Source: Methanosaeta sp. PtaB.Bin018
GTDB lineage: Archaea; Halobacteriota; Methanosarcinia; Methanotrichales; Methanotrichaceae
DNA: 38,053 bases
Direction of reading: 5' to 3'
Assembly: GCA_002067755.1 (NCBI GenBank)
Contig: MVQH01000063.1
Coordinates: 1-38,053, forward strand
The translations under genes and the position numbers were made by a program. This document shows positions 7,667 to 16,193 of the stretch, one piece after another; position 1 is the first letter of the stretch, and each line of letters opens with the position of its first letter. Below the pieces are notes generated by a model. The model did no database searches and was not told where the DNA came from. It worked only from the letters and a program-made list of their open reading frames with translations.

Positions 7667-8401
7667 ATGTTCAAGGCATCAATCAACGCGGAAAACCTGC
7701 GCGATGCGATCGAATCGGTATCGTCTTTAGTGGACGAAGTGAAGTTCTCGATTTCGGAAAAGGGCTTGGAGCTGAAGGCGGTCGATCCTGCGAACGTTGC
7801 CATGGTATCGCTCAGGGTCCGCGCGGAAGCATTCGATTTTTTTAAGGCCGATCAGGGCGAGATAGGCGTTGACTTGGTGCGCTTGAGCGATGTCCTGAGC
7901 ATGGCAGATAAGGGCGAGAATGTTCAGCTGGAGCTGGACGAAGAGAGCCATAAGCTGAAGATCGGCGTGGGATCTCTGTCCTATACCTTAAGCCTGATAG
8001 ATCCAACTGCAATCCGAAAAGAGCCGCGCATTCCAGAGCTGGACCTGCCTGCGCACGTCACTCTGCCCGGTGCTGAGCTACGCAGGGCTGTGAAGGCAGC
8101 AGAGAAGGTCAGCGATCACGTTGTGCTGGGCGTCTCAGATGAGGGATTTTACATGGAGGCTAAAGGAGACATCGACTCCCTCAAGCTCAAGATCCCCAGC
8201 ACTGAGCTCCTGGGCATGAAGCCGGGAGAGGCCAGATCTCTCTTCTCGCTGGACTATCTTGAGGACATGAGCAAGTCCATCAGCAAGGCTCCCGAGGTAA
8301 CTCTCGAGATGGGCATAGACTATCCCCTTCGGGTGAACTTCAAACTCGGCCAGTTCGTGGAGATCAGCTACCTCCTAGCTCCGCGCATTGAGCAGGAATG
8401 A
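7667..8401 (+). CDS. pcn: DNA polymerase sliding clamp (PCNA)
   Basis: PCNA forms a trimeric ring that tethers the replicative polymerase and other factors to DNA. From ATG 7667 the protein is 244 residues, the normal PCNA length, and begins MFKASINAENLRDAIESVSSLVDE. Other family stretches are AVDPANVAMVSLRV, the interdomain region near YTLSLIDPTAIRKEPRIPEL, and the C-terminal LRVNFKLGQFVEISYLLAPRIEQE. A GTG four codons earlier (7655) would add MAQG but overlaps the Shine-Dalgarno site. The stop codon overlaps the priL start as ATGA, so clamp and primase large subunit are probably translated from one mRNA. Confidence 0.97.
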   Translation: MFKASINAENLRDAIESVSSLVDEVKFSISEKGLELKAVDPANVAMVSLRVRAEAFDFFKADQGEIGVDLVRLSDVLSMADKGENVQLELDEESHKLKIGVGSLSYTLSLIDPTAIRKEPRIPELDLPAHVTLPGAELRRAVKAAEKVSDHVVLGVSDEGFYMEAKGDIDSLKLKIPSTELLGMKPGEARSLFSLDYLEDMSKSISKAPEVTLEMGIDYPLRVNFKLGQFVEISYLLAPRIEQE

Positions 8402-9405
8402 GGACATCTGATTTTCCTTTTACTCAAGAAGCGGCTGACGAGGTTCGCAGTCTAGGTTACTCGCTGGATGACCTGATCGGCAAAGCCTCTTTTAAGTCCG
8501 TGCGCAGCAGAGCCGCAGAGAGAGCTGGTGGAGCGATATCCGGCTCCATTCCCGAAAGAAGGGCGAGCTCAGATGCAGGGCATCTGACGGAGCTGCTCTC
8601 CTATCCTCTGGCCAGGGTTATGGTCTCCTGTCTGCAAGACCCATTCCTCCTGCGCCGCTACGCTCTCGCAGAGGCAAAGCTGGCCTTCAAAAGGATGCAT
8701 GAGGCCGACTTAAATCTCTTATTGCTAGCAGGCGACCTTGGCCTTCATCCCCAGGGGCTAGGGCCATGGAAGCTCTACTTCGCAGAGTACATACGTGCGG
8801 CGCACAGGATGCACAGCCCAAATTGGAAGCTGACCAATCGCGACCTGAAAGGCGGCTATCTCACTGTCACAGAAGAAGAGTTGAAGCGGCTCTTGGAGGA
8901 GCAGGTCAGGGAGAGGGTATTGAGGGGGCTTCCTTTGTCTGTTGACGAGCGTGCCTGCGAGCGGCTTGCTGAGTACCTGAATCCATTGCGTGCGGATCTT
9001 GAGGCCTTGAAAGCCCGCAAGAGGGTGGATTTGGGCAAGATAGAGCAGGGGGCCTTTCCACCCTGCATCAAAAAGATGCTGTCCGATGCGGCAAAGGGCA
9101 TAAACTTGGCTCATACAGCGCGCTTCGCCCTGGTAAGCTTTCTGTTGCAGATCAATATGACTGCCGAGGAGGTCGTTGCCCTCTTCAACACCAGCCCGGA
9201 TTTCGATGAGGAGAAGACCCGCTACCAGGTGGAGCATATCGCAGGCGCCTCAGGAACCAAATACAGGCCGCCTGCGTGCGCCACCATGGCCACCTATGGC
9301 AATTGCCCAGGCGAAGACGATCTGTGCCGTAAGATCCGGCACCCTCTCAGCTACTACGAGAGGCGGATGAGGTCTTTGAAACAAAGTTCTGAAGTTCGCA
9401 AATGA
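8398..9405 (+). CDS. priL: DNA primase large subunit PriL
   Basis: PriL is the iron-sulfur subunit of the archaeal/eukaryotic-type primase, partnering PriS to make RNA primers. The 335 residues include the C-terminal Fe-S domain with four cysteines at 223 (FPPCIKKM), 294 (PACATMATYG), 303 (GNCPGE) and 310 (DLCRKIRHPLSYYERR). The N-terminal helical region has YPLARVMVSCLQDPFLLRRYALAEAK, typical of the family. It overlaps PCNA by 4 bp at its start. At its end, 59 bp overlap the end of moeA on the opposite strand. The partner subunit is at 18050-19276. Confidence 0.96.
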   Translation: MRTSDFPFTQEAADEVRSLGYSLDDLIGKASFKSVRSRAAERAGGAISGSIPERRASSDAGHLTELLSYPLARVMVSCLQDPFLLRRYALAEAKLAFKRMHEADLNLLLLAGDLGLHPQGLGPWKLYFAEYIRAAHRMHSPNWKLTNRDLKGGYLTVTEEELKRLLEEQVRERVLRGLPLSVDERACERLAEYLNPLRADLEALKARKRVDLGKIEQGAFPPCIKKMLSDAAKGINLAHTARFALVSFLLQINMTAEEVVALFNTSPDFDEEKTRYQVEHIAGASGTKYRPPACATMATYGNCPGEDDLCRKIRHPLSYYERRMRSLKQSSEVRK

Positions 9406-11137
9406 AGGCTCTTGCAGCAGAGCCCTCCAGCACTTCTGGCTTTGCCAGGAACCAAACCTCATCATCTAAAATGGCTTTGAAGCCCAAGCCTGCCTGCTCT
9501 GCTGCAGCCTGCTCGCAAAAACCCACATCTGCCAGGCCAAAAGATATGGCCGCAGCAACGGCTGAATGCGTTCTGGCGACTCGCACGTACTTGGGATTGG
9601 AGATGCCCAGATCCAACATAACCCGCTCAAATGCGAGCTTCATCGTCGAATCCCTATGCCAGCCCACCACTCTCTGGCAACTCATGTCCAGCAGGGACTT
9701 TTCATCTCTGAAGATCAGTCCCAGCTCTCTCTTGTATCCTTTTATTGCTGCCAGAGCGGCAGGAGGATCTTGCAAGCCGGATACGCAAACAAGGTCTGCG
9801 ATACCGTCATCCTGGTACATCCTCCCCCGCATAGATCCTGTGTTCATGAGCTTGATCTGCATGGGCAGCGTCTCTGCCAGCTCCTCCAGAAGTATGGTGT
9901 TCTCCCCGGCAATTACGAGATCTGGTGCTTCGAGCTCAGAGAACAGGTCCAGTTCGAATTCCGTCCCCTTCTCCAGGTACTCTACGCCCGCGGGAATCTC
10001 CATGATCCCGTCGGCTCCTGCCAAGGTGGTGATGGATCCGCTGCCCTTGTCCACAGGATAGATCAGGTCGCGCGAGATGCCCACGGCCAGCATCTGCTGG
10101 CGCCCTTCTGTCCGAATAGGCCCTGCCAGCCTGCCTTTCGTTCTGTGTCCGTGCACTCTCACGCCCAGGGATTTGCGAATGAGAGGCGCTGCAAGCTTTG
10201 CAAAGACAGTAAGGGCGCTCGTGGGGTAGCCGGGCAGGCCGATGCATGGCTTGCCTTCGATTTGCCCAAATACTGTGGGCTTGCCAGGCTTCAGGTTTAT
10301 GCCGTGAAAGACAGTCTCGCCCACGGCATCCATGGCCTGATATATCACGTCGCCTGTGCCCGCTGAAGTGCTGCCGCTCACCAGGATGAGATCGCACTCT
10401 TTGGCCATCTTCTGCAACGTCTTCACCATCCTCCTCAACTCATCAGGAAGTATGCCATACCTTATGGCTGCAGCTCCACACTCCTCAACGGCCATAGCAA
10501 TTGTTTGGGAGTTGATGTCGTAGATCTGGCCTATGCCCAGAGTCCCTCCAGGCTGCACCAGCTCGTTGCCAGTGGATGCCACGCCTACTTTCAGCTGCCT
10601 GACAGGGACTTCTTCCAATCCCAATGCAGCCAGAACGCCTATCTCTCGCGTGGCCAGCTTTGTGCCGGGAAAGAGCACTGCCTCTCCAAGAGCAATGTCG
10701 CTGCCAGCTGTCTGCACATTCTCCCCGCTGAAGGCTGGTCTATGCACAAGTACATGACCATCCTCCTCATGAGCATATTCGACCATGACAACTGCGTCAG
10801 CGTCCTGCGGCATCATGGAGCCTGTGGAGACCTCTGCGACCTCGCCCCTTCCCACGTGAACCTCGGGCCTGGCGCCCATGGGAACGCTGCCCACCAGCTT
10901 GAGGGAGACGGGCCTGTCCTCTCTGGCTTTTAAAGTATCTTCAGCCAGGGCTGCATAGCCGTCCATCGAAGCTCGATTGAATCCTGGGACATCCATGCAA
11001 GAGACGATCTTTTCTGCCAGAACTGCGCCCCTGGCCTGTTGTATTGGAACAACCTTCACACCAGGCTTGGGGGCATGGCTGAGAACTATTGATACTGCTT
11101 CTTCCAAGGCTATGAGGCTGCGAAACTCCTTATGCAT
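9347..11137 (-). CDS. moeA: MoeA molybdopterin molybdenumtransferase with C-terminal periplasmic-binding-like domain
   Basis: MoeA inserts molybdate (or, in methanogens, probably tungstate too) into adenylylated molybdopterin. Residues 1 to about 400 are MoeA: PGFNRASMDGYA near residue 55, STGSMMPQDADAVVMVE near 105, the cofactor-binding domain with GVASTGNEL, SGSTSAGTGDVIYQ near residue 254, and GLPGYPTSAL. The remaining 190 residues (from ELEAPDLVIAGENTILLEELAETLP) look like a solute-binding-protein-like domain (PBP-like) seen fused to archaeal MoeA and thought to sense molybdate. 596 residues fit this fused form. The last 59 bp overlap priL antisense. A TATA-like CTTTTATAG lies about 25 bp upstream on the minus strand. 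Confidence 0.94.
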   Translation of the reverse strand: MHKEFRSLIALEEAVSIVLSHAPKPGVKVVPIQQARGAVLAEKIVSCMDVPGFNRASMDGYAALAEDTLKAREDRPVSLKLVGSVPMGARPEVHVGRGEVAEVSTGSMMPQDADAVVMVEYAHEEDGHVLVHRPAFSGENVQTAGSDIALGEAVLFPGTKLATREIGVLAALGLEEVPVRQLKVGVASTGNELVQPGGTLGIGQIYDINSQTIAMAVEECGAAAIRYGILPDELRRMVKTLQKMAKECDLILVSGSTSAGTGDVIYQAMDAVGETVFHGINLKPGKPTVFGQIEGKPCIGLPGYPTSALTVFAKLAAPLIRKSLGVRVHGHRTKGRLAGPIRTEGRQQMLAVGISRDLIYPVDKGSGSITTLAGADGIMEIPAGVEYLEKGTEFELDLFSELEAPDLVIAGENTILLEELAETLPMQIKLMNTGSMRGRMYQDDGIADLVCVSGLQDPPAALAAIKGYKRELGLIFRDEKSLLDMSCQRVVGWHRDSTMKLAFERVMLDLGISNPKYVRVARTHSAVAAAISFGLADVGFCEQAAAEQAGLGFKAILDDEVWFLAKPEVLEGSAARAFICELQNFVSKTSSASRSS

Positions 11138-11256
11138 ATTATGCCATCATGTGAGCATCTATAAAAGCTCAGGGAATGGATTTTGGTGTTATTTTTAGAT
11201 AACTTAATGTTAGATATAAAAAACATTTAAATACTTAGAAGTTAGAATTACATAAC
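11138..11256. promoter_or_regulatory. Divergent promoter region between moeA and the membrane protein/Xre pair
   Basis: For moeA (minus), CTTTTATAG lies at about 11159-11167. For the plus-strand pair, AAACATTTAAATACTTAG at about 11221-11238 is about 20-35 bp before the ATG. Between them are TAAC-N5-GTTA (in TAACTTAATGTTA, about 11200-11212) and a second GTTA/TAAC pair near 11241-11256, which could be operator half-sites for the Xre-type regulator encoded just downstream. Confidence 0.45.
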
Positions 11257-11281
11257 ATGAAGATGAATAACATGAAGATGA
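11252..11281. repeat. 15-bp perfect tandem duplication over a start codon
   Basis: ATAACATGAAGATGA occurs twice without a gap (11252-11266, 11267-11281). Each copy contains an in-frame ATG, so translation of the membrane protein could begin at 11257 or 11272. Confidence 0.95.
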
Positions 11282-11655
11282 GCAGATTTTTGGCAGGCAT
11301 GCTTCTCGGGGCGGCACTGATTGCGGCAGGACTGCTTCTCTCTCTCCTGGGCTACGATGCACTCTTCATTGCAGCAGGAGGTGTGGCAGCCCTCATCGTG
11401 GCAATTGTCAGATTCTGGCAGAGGGGAGATCAGCCTGAGAAGGATGAGCGAACAGACAAGATCAGAGCCTTCAGCCTGGCTTACTCATGGTTCGCGAGCA
11501 TAATCCTCTCGCTGGTCATATTTTGCGCAGTCTTTATGGGCATCATCGACCCAAGCGCGTCGACAGCTCTGTCGGCTGTCATCTACATTATGACCGGCAG
11601 CGCTATACTCTTTATCATCGTCCTTAATCGTCGGGGCGATGTGGGGCGGTCATGA
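11257..11655 (+). CDS. Four-helix membrane protein paired with an Xre regulator
   Basis: The 132-residue protein has four hydrophobic segments (about residues 10-30, 33-52, 73-97, 104-123) separated by a charged loop, [20 protein letters not shown]. It resembles small archaeal/Firmicutes membrane proteins (DUF2178-like, from memory) that are regularly encoded next to a short Xre-type regulator, as here. No enzyme motif is visible; its function is unknown. The first ten codons are duplicated, so the natural start may be MKMSRF at 11272. It overlaps the regulator by 4 bp. No convincing Shine-Dalgarno site precedes either ATG, which suggests leaderless initiation. Confidence 0.75.
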   Translation: MKMNNMKMSRFLAGMLLGAALIAAGLLLSLLGYDALFIAAGGVAALIVAIVRFWQRGDQPEKDERTDKIRAFSLAYSWFASIILSLVIFCAVFMGIIDPSASTALSAVIYIMTGSAILFIIVLNRRGDVGRS

Positions 11656-11864
11656 AGACGCGCATCAAAGAGCTCAGGGCGAGGCATGACCTCACCCAGG
11701 AGGACTTGGCTCGCATGGTCGGGGTGCGGCGGGAGACCATCCTTTTCCTGGAAAAGGGGAAGTACAATCCCTCGCTCAAGCTGGCCTACAAGATCTCAAG
11801 GGCATTGCAGGCCAGCATCGAAGAGATCTTCCTCTTCGGCGAAGAGGACCTGAAGAGCTCATGA
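11652..11864 (+). CDS. Xre-family HTH transcriptional regulator
   Basis: This 70-residue protein is almost all helix-turn-helix: [49 protein letters not shown]. The [17 protein letters not shown] helices and the EKGKYNPS turn are hallmarks of the short YozG/Xre type. It overlaps the preceding membrane-protein gene by 4 bp (ATGA), so the two are co-translated. The likely target is its own promoter at 11138-11256, by analogy with similar pairs; this is inference. It ends with an acidic tail. Confidence 0.88.
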   Translation: MKTRIKELRARHDLTQEDLARMVGVRRETILFLEKGKYNPSLKLAYKISRALQASIEEIFLFGEEDLKSS

Positions 11865-11879
11865 CTGAGCCTGATGCTA

Positions 11880-11893
11880 CATTGTTTTTTTTA
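11880..11893 (+). terminator. T-rich transcription terminator
   Basis: A run of T (in ATTGTTTTTTTTAG) follows the regulator stop by about 20 bp in the 36-bp gap between convergent genes. T-rich stretches alone can terminate archaeal RNA polymerase. Confidence 0.5.
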
Positions 11894-11900
11894 GTAAGTC

Positions 11901-12998
11901 TCACCTGGCCTCAACGCGTGCAGCCTTGTTTCTCAGGAGATGATCGGCCAGCACAAGGGCCACCATGGCCTCCGCTACTGGCACAATTCTGGGAGGGATC
12001 GAGGGATCATGTCTTCCTTGAATCTCGATCTCGGACTGGTCGCCCGATAAAAGGTCGACGGTGCGCTGCCGCTTTGCGATGGAGGGCGTCGGCTTCACTG
12101 CAATCCTGCAGACGATGGGAGCGCCAGTGGAGATGCCCCCCAGAATGCCGCCTGCGTTATTGCTCTCAAACTCGATCTTGCCCTCGCGGAGGATTATGGG
12201 GTCGTTCATCTCGCTTCCGCGCAGTCTTGCGCTCTCAAGGCCCGCGCCGATCTCCACAGCCTTCACAGCGCCGATGCTCATCAACGCCTTGGCCAAATCT
12301 GCGTCCAGCTTGTCGAAGACAGGCTCGCCAAGGCCCGGAGGAACGCCCTTGGCCACAATCTCCACCATCCCGCCCAGGCTGTCGCCCTCAGCTCGAACTT
12401 GATCCAAGAGCAGGAGCATCTTTTGGGCAGCGACAATGTCAGGACAGCGAACGGGATTGGACTTGGCAGTGGCTCTCATCTCATCCCAATCAGATGAAAC
12501 GATCTTTGCCTCTATCCCGCCAAGCTCTGTCACATAGCCTACGACCACGATCCCCTCCCGGAAGAGGAGCTTCTTGGCAACTGCGCCTGCTGCCACGCGA
12601 CCGACGGTCTCGCGCGCTGAGGCGCGTCCTCCGCCTCGATGGTCTCTCAGGCCAAATTTCATCTGGTAGGTATAGTCTGCATGTCCAGGCCGGGGCTTGC
12701 TTCGCAGGGCATCGTAGGCGCTGGAATTTGCATCCTTGTTCCAGACGACCATGGAGATGGGCGTTCCTGTGGTCTGCCCCTCGAAGATTCCTGATAAAAC
12801 CTCCACGCGGTCCTCCTCCATGCGTTGAGTAGATGCTCTGCTCTGGCCAGGCCGTCTCCTATCAAGCTCCCTCTGGATGTCCTCTGCCACCAGGTCGAGG
12901 CCAGCTGGGCAGCCATCCACGACGACCCCAACGGCGCGTCCGTGAGACTCTCCCCATGTGGTAATGCGAAATATTGTGCCAAATGTGTTGCCGGACAT
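11901..12998 (-). CDS. aroC: Chorismate synthase
   Basis: AroC converts 5-enolpyruvylshikimate-3-phosphate to chorismate with reduced FMN, last step of the shikimate pathway. The 365 residues show [18 protein letters not shown] at the start, the [24 protein letters not shown] stretch, [29 protein letters not shown], and the late [15 protein letters not shown] and [18 protein letters not shown]. All FMN- and substrate-binding motifs look intact. It lies downstream of PRPP synthase with a 96-bp gap. Another aromatic-pathway gene, ADH synthase, lies at 25069. Confidence 0.97.
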   Translation of the reverse strand: MSGNTFGTIFRITTWGESHGRAVGVVVDGCPAGLDLVAEDIQRELDRRRPGQSRASTQRMEEDRVEVLSGIFEGQTTGTPISMVVWNKDANSSAYDALRSKPRPGHADYTYQMKFGLRDHRGGGRASARETVGRVAAGAVAKKLLFREGIVVVGYVTELGGIEAKIVSSDWDEMRATAKSNPVRCPDIVAAQKMLLLLDQVRAEGDSLGGMVEIVAKGVPPGLGEPVFDKLDADLAKALMSIGAVKAVEIGAGLESARLRGSEMNDPIILREGKIEFESNNAGGILGGISTGAPIVCRIAVKPTPSIAKRQRTVDLLSGDQSEIEIQGRHDPSIPPRIVPVAEAMVALVLADHLLRNKAARVEAR

Positions 12999-13094
12999 GG
13001 AATACGCCTGAAATGGATATATCGACCCTTTTGTGGCAGCTCATAAATAAGCTCTGCCTTGCAAGGGATCTTTCTTTGGGAAATAATGCCTCGT
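12999..13094 (-). promoter_or_regulatory. Gap between PRPP synthase and aroC with TATA-like elements
   Basis: On the minus strand CTTATTTATGAG (about 13042-13053) and GATATATCC (13014-13022) are the AT-rich candidates for an aroC promoter. A 10-bp palindrome CCTTGCAAGG lies at 13057-13066. An independent promoter is possible, though the two genes may also be read through. Confidence 0.35.
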
Positions 13095-13946
13095 TTAAGC
13101 CTTCAGCGCCTCAGCGATCAGTGGAGCAACTGAGACTGTGCTCACGCCCCTGTCAAGAGTGTCCGTAGCCAGCACCGCCTTGACGCCAGATCGGTAGAGC
13201 TTTAGCACTGCCGATCCAGTCAATACTGGATGGACTGCTGCCAGGTAAACTGATCTTGCCCCCTGCTGGCGCAGCAGCGAGATGGCCATGGCCATTGTCC
13301 CGCCGGTTGCGATCATGTCGTCGAAGATGACCACGTCCCTGCCCACAACCTCCAGCTCCACTGGCGCCATTGAGACCTCTGTGCCTGAGAGCCTTGTCTT
13401 TTGCAGGTAATCGCATTTTACCCCCAGGCGCGAGGCTGCAGCCTTGGCCATGGCCACTGCACCTTTGTCTGGAGATATGACCACTGCATCCTTCAGGCCC
13501 ATCGAGCTGATCCCGTCTGCCAGGAGTGGTGTGGCGTCCAAATTCTGGGCCTGGCACCGGAAATGCGAGATGATGGACGTGGCATGGATATTCACCAGAT
13601 AGACCCGTCCATTCTCGAGGAAGGGATTGAGTGCAGTGGCCACCGCCCTGGCAGTCATGGGCTCGCCGGGCTTGAAGATCTTGTCCTGGCGAGCATAGCC
13701 GAAGTATGGTATGACAAGTGAGATCTCCTTTCCCTGACATACATCCAGGAGCTGCAGCAGAAAAACGAGGTCTTGATCTGTGGGCGTGGATTGGATTATC
13801 GCTACCTCGTCGTCCAGCGGCGTTACAACCTGTGTGTAGGATTCTCCATCAGGAAATGTCTTGTAATCGCAAAGAGCCAGCTCTTGTCCTAAAATGGCCG
13901 CAACCCTTCCAGCTAAAAGCTGGGAGGCAGGCCCTCCGATGATCAT
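13095..13946 (-). CDS. prs: Ribose-phosphate pyrophosphokinase (PRPP synthase), archaeal type
   Basis: The enzyme makes phosphoribosyl pyrophosphate from ribose-5-phosphate and ATP for nucleotide, His and Trp synthesis. The 283 residues show KTFPDGESYTQV, the catalytic VIPYFGYARQDKIFKPGEPMTARAVA loop, HATSIISHF, and the PRPP-binding loop VVIFDDMIATGGTMA. Length matches the shorter archaeal class. A Shine-Dalgarno GGAGGT lies a few bases before the ATG. It follows the PmbA-like gene by 9 bp. Confidence 0.96.
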   Translation of the reverse strand: MIIGGPASQLLAGRVAAILGQELALCDYKTFPDGESYTQVVTPLDDEVAIIQSTPTDQDLVFLLQLLDVCQGKEISLVIPYFGYARQDKIFKPGEPMTARAVATALNPFLENGRVYLVNIHATSIISHFRCQAQNLDATPLLADGISSMGLKDAVVISPDKGAVAMAKAAASRLGVKCDYLQKTRLSGTEVSMAPVELEVVGRDVVIFDDMIATGGTMAMAISLLRQQGARSVYLAAVHPVLTGSAVLKLYRSGVKAVLATDTLDRGVSTVSVAPLIAEALKA

Positions 13947-13955
13947 GAAACCTCC

Positions 13956-15290
13956 TCAGCTGCCTATAACATTCATCCTGACCTTTGCAGTCGGCGTGAC
14001 TATGCCTCCCACAGAACGCACATCAGTGCCAAGCTCCATCTCCAACAGAGTCTCGAAGATATTTCCAGCAAGCATCAAGGACCGTATGGGCTTTGGATCC
14101 TCGCCAGGCGCTATGTAAAAGACGTTTCTCGCTTCGACAGAGAAGTCGCCAGATATTGGATTAGCGGTATGAGCGCCGATGAGGCCATTTACCAGATATC
14201 CTTCTGCCTCAGCGAAAAGGTCATGGGCAGCAGGAGAGCTCATGATAAAATTCCGTATGCCCACGCGCGGAACATCAGAGTATCCGGAGCGCACAGCGTT
14301 GCCTGTGGACTTGACGCCATCTTTTCCAGCGGTGTAGCTGTCGTATAGGAAGCCCAGCAAAATGCCATCTTCGACCAGGACGTTCCTCTGAGAAGGCACG
14401 CCTTCGCCATCAAAAGATGAGGAATCAAGCCCTCCCGAGAGCAAGCCATCGTCTGTTATCTGAAGGCTCTCAGAGGCGATCTTTTCGCCCACGCGCCCTC
14501 TCAGGGATGATCTGCCTTTCTGCACACTATCCGCGTATATTGCAGGCAGCAGTGTGGCCTCCAATAGCTCCGCGACGGCTATGGGCTTCAAAAGCACATC
14601 GAAATTTCCGCTCTCGCCCTTCGTCCCGCCTAAAGAGGCCTTGGCCATCTCGGCAGCTGCCCTGCCTACATCTTCCAAAGATGGCTGAAGCATCCTGGAG
14701 TTTTGAAACTCACTGCCTGTCGCCACGCCCCCCGCTCTGGCAATGGTCTCCATGGATGCGTGCATCATCGTCGAGGTCTCTTGGAGCTCAATTCCAAGAG
14801 AGTTAACCACATAGTCCTTTCCAAAAACGCAGCCTACGCTGCCTGACACGGGTTCAGCTCCTTTGATCTCCGCACAGCCTCGCTGAAGGCTCATAGCCAG
14901 GTCGAGGCACTCTTCAGGCCCAATCCGCTCCAATTGAGCATCATAAATGCCAGTCGGATGCACGATCTTCTCAGGATGGGGCAGAGAGCGCCATGCATCA
15001 TCGGATCCCCGCGCACGTGCTGACTTGACTGCACTTCTGGCCACCAATTCTAAAAGCCCCATATTGCTGGTACTGGAGAAGCCCACAGATCCCAACACGA
15101 CAGCTCGCAGGCCAAGGCCACAGTGAAAGCTCTCGCTGGCTAGCTCCACAGCATTCTTTCGCAGGTCTACGTCCACAGAATGTCCCTGGATGCCAAAGAC
15201 CTCAGCCTCTTGTGCGCCCTCTCGTTCAGCCAAGTCGAGGAGACGATATGCATAGTCCAGGAGACTATCCGATGTACCTGAGGTCCTCAT
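13956..15290 (-). CDS. pmbA: PmbA/TldE-like metalloprotease-related protein
   Basis: TldD and PmbA (TldE) form a complex that trims peptides; TldD carries HExxH and PmbA is the non-catalytic partner. This protein lacks HExxH and has the PmbA/TldE pattern: an N-terminal helix with EVFGIQGHSVDVDLRKNAVE, GLGLRAVV, and the C-terminal DVLLKPIAVAELLEAT...GLDSSSFDGEGVPSQRNVLVEDGILLGFLYDSYTA and EARNVFYIAPGE. I start at 15290 (MRTSGTS, 444 residues). The frame stays open 38 codons further but that part is Arg/Trp-rich shadow of the PAC2 gene. MRLEEM at 15305 is a possible alternative. It overlaps PAC2 by 26 bp. No TldD partner is in the window. Confidence 0.88.
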   Translation of the reverse strand: MRTSGTSDSLLDYAYRLLDLAEREGAQEAEVFGIQGHSVDVDLRKNAVELASESFHCGLGLRAVVLGSVGFSSTSNMGLLELVARSAVKSARARGSDDAWRSLPHPEKIVHPTGIYDAQLERIGPEECLDLAMSLQRGCAEIKGAEPVSGSVGCVFGKDYVVNSLGIELQETSTMMHASMETIARAGGVATGSEFQNSRMLQPSLEDVGRAAAEMAKASLGGTKGESGNFDVLLKPIAVAELLEATLLPAIYADSVQKGRSSLRGRVGEKIASESLQITDDGLLSGGLDSSSFDGEGVPSQRNVLVEDGILLGFLYDSYTAGKDGVKSTGNAVRSGYSDVPRVGIRNFIMSSPAAHDLFAEAEGYLVNGLIGAHTANPISGDFSVEARNVFYIAPGEDPKPIRSLMLAGNIFETLLEMELGTDVRSVGGIVTPTAKVRMNVIGS

Positions 15291-16035
15291 CTCCTCCAGC
15301 CTCATAGGGCGCCTGGGCCCTCTCCATCTCCTGAAGCTTGCCGATGATCTTCTCCATCTCCTTTGCGCGCTCCTCCAGGGCATGCATGCTAACCTCAATC
15401 CCAAGGATATGTGAGAGGATCCTCAGAACCTCCTGGGCAGCCTTGGGATCCACGAGATAGCCGCTGGTCACGCCCATCAGGCAGACTGCATCTATGCCCC
15501 GCAAGGCTCCAAGCCCCAGCAGGAGGCCAGAGACTCCGATGATGCCACCGCCAGGTTCGTTCTCGTGGAAGATCACCTCATGCTGCTTCATCTCTTCGAC
15601 CAGCTCGATCCTCGTGGCAGCTCCCATGACAGCGGGCTTGTCGACGAATTGTCCAGTGCCATAGCCGCCCAAAGCATAGATGCGCGATACATTGAAGCTC
15701 TGGGCGATATCCAGGAAGATGCCTGTGAGCTCGTAGTGCCCCTCATTGGTGGCGCTCTGGTAGTCCCCGATCAGGATTAGAAGATCCGACTCATTCCCCT
15801 TTCCCTGATATGCATAGATCTCGTTCCTGACCTGCTTGATGGTGCCGTCTTCCCTAACCATGACCTGGGGCGGAAAGTGAGGCGAGTAGATCTCTATGAT
15901 CTTCTCAGCCCTCAGCTCTTCTACCATGTGATCGGCCACCAGTTTCCCAACATGGCCAACGCCCGGCAGCCCTTCCACGAGGACTGGGTCCTTTAGCGTC
16001 ACATCTTTTATGCGGCGAACAAGGGTCTCCTTCAT
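15265..16035 (-). CDS. PAC2-family proteasome assembly chaperone-like protein
   Basis: The 256-residue protein matches the archaeal PAC2 (COG2047) pattern: DPVLVEGLPGVGHVGKLVADHMVEEL near the start, the IYSPHFPPQVMVREDGT stretch, LLILIGDYQSATNEGHYEL and YALGGYGTGQFVDKPAVMGAAT, then GVTSGYLVDPKAAQEVL. Eukaryotic PAC2 helps assemble the 20S proteasome; the archaeal role is less established. The C-terminus is a charged helix that may form a coiled coil. Its ATG overlaps the nop10 stop as ATGA and its end overlaps the PmbA-like gene, so all three are probably co-translated. Confidence 0.88.
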   Translation of the reverse strand: MKETLVRRIKDVTLKDPVLVEGLPGVGHVGKLVADHMVEELRAEKIIEIYSPHFPPQVMVREDGTIKQVRNEIYAYQGKGNESDLLILIGDYQSATNEGHYELTGIFLDIAQSFNVSRIYALGGYGTGQFVDKPAVMGAATRIELVEEMKQHEVIFHENEPGGGIIGVSGLLLGLGALRGIDAVCLMGVTSGYLVDPKAAQEVLRILSHILGIEVSMHALEERAKEMEKIIGKLQEMERAQAPYEAGGDEDLRYIG

Positions 16036-16193
16036 TTAACCTCCTTGGCCAATGCTCTCCTGTATCTCCCATATGGGTCGTCCGGAGAGAACTTGGCTGG
16101 CTTTGTTGGAATGGTAGAAGCGCCACAGACAGGGCAGGCATCCTTCAGGGTATAGCGGTAGCAGGCCGTACACCTCATGATCTTGGATCTCAT
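16032..16193 (-). CDS. nop10: Ribosome biogenesis protein Nop10
   Basis: Nop10 is a small subunit of the H/ACA RNP that guides pseudouridylation of rRNA. Translated directly from the minus strand, this 53-residue ORF begins MRSKIMRCTACYRYTLKDACPVCGAS, with the four-cysteine zinc knuckle, then PAKFSPDDPYGRYRRAL, the family core. Start at 16193 overlaps the aIF2-alpha stop (ATGA), and the TGA overlaps the PAC2 start (ATGA). The order aIF2-alpha, Nop10, PAC2 is a conserved archaeal arrangement. Confidence 0.95.
   Translation of the reverse strand: MRSKIMRCTACYRYTLKDACPVCGASTIPTKPAKFSPDDPYGRYRRALAKEVK

Noticed and set aside
9566-10366. A 266-residue plus-strand frame opposite moeA
   Set aside because: It is antisense to a well-supported gene and Cys/His/Gln-rich in the way shadow frames of GC-rich genes are.
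15291-15404. An N-terminal extension of the PmbA-like protein
   Set aside because: The Arg/Trp-rich stretch is a frame shadow of the PAC2 gene end, and the family start is at 15290 or 15305.
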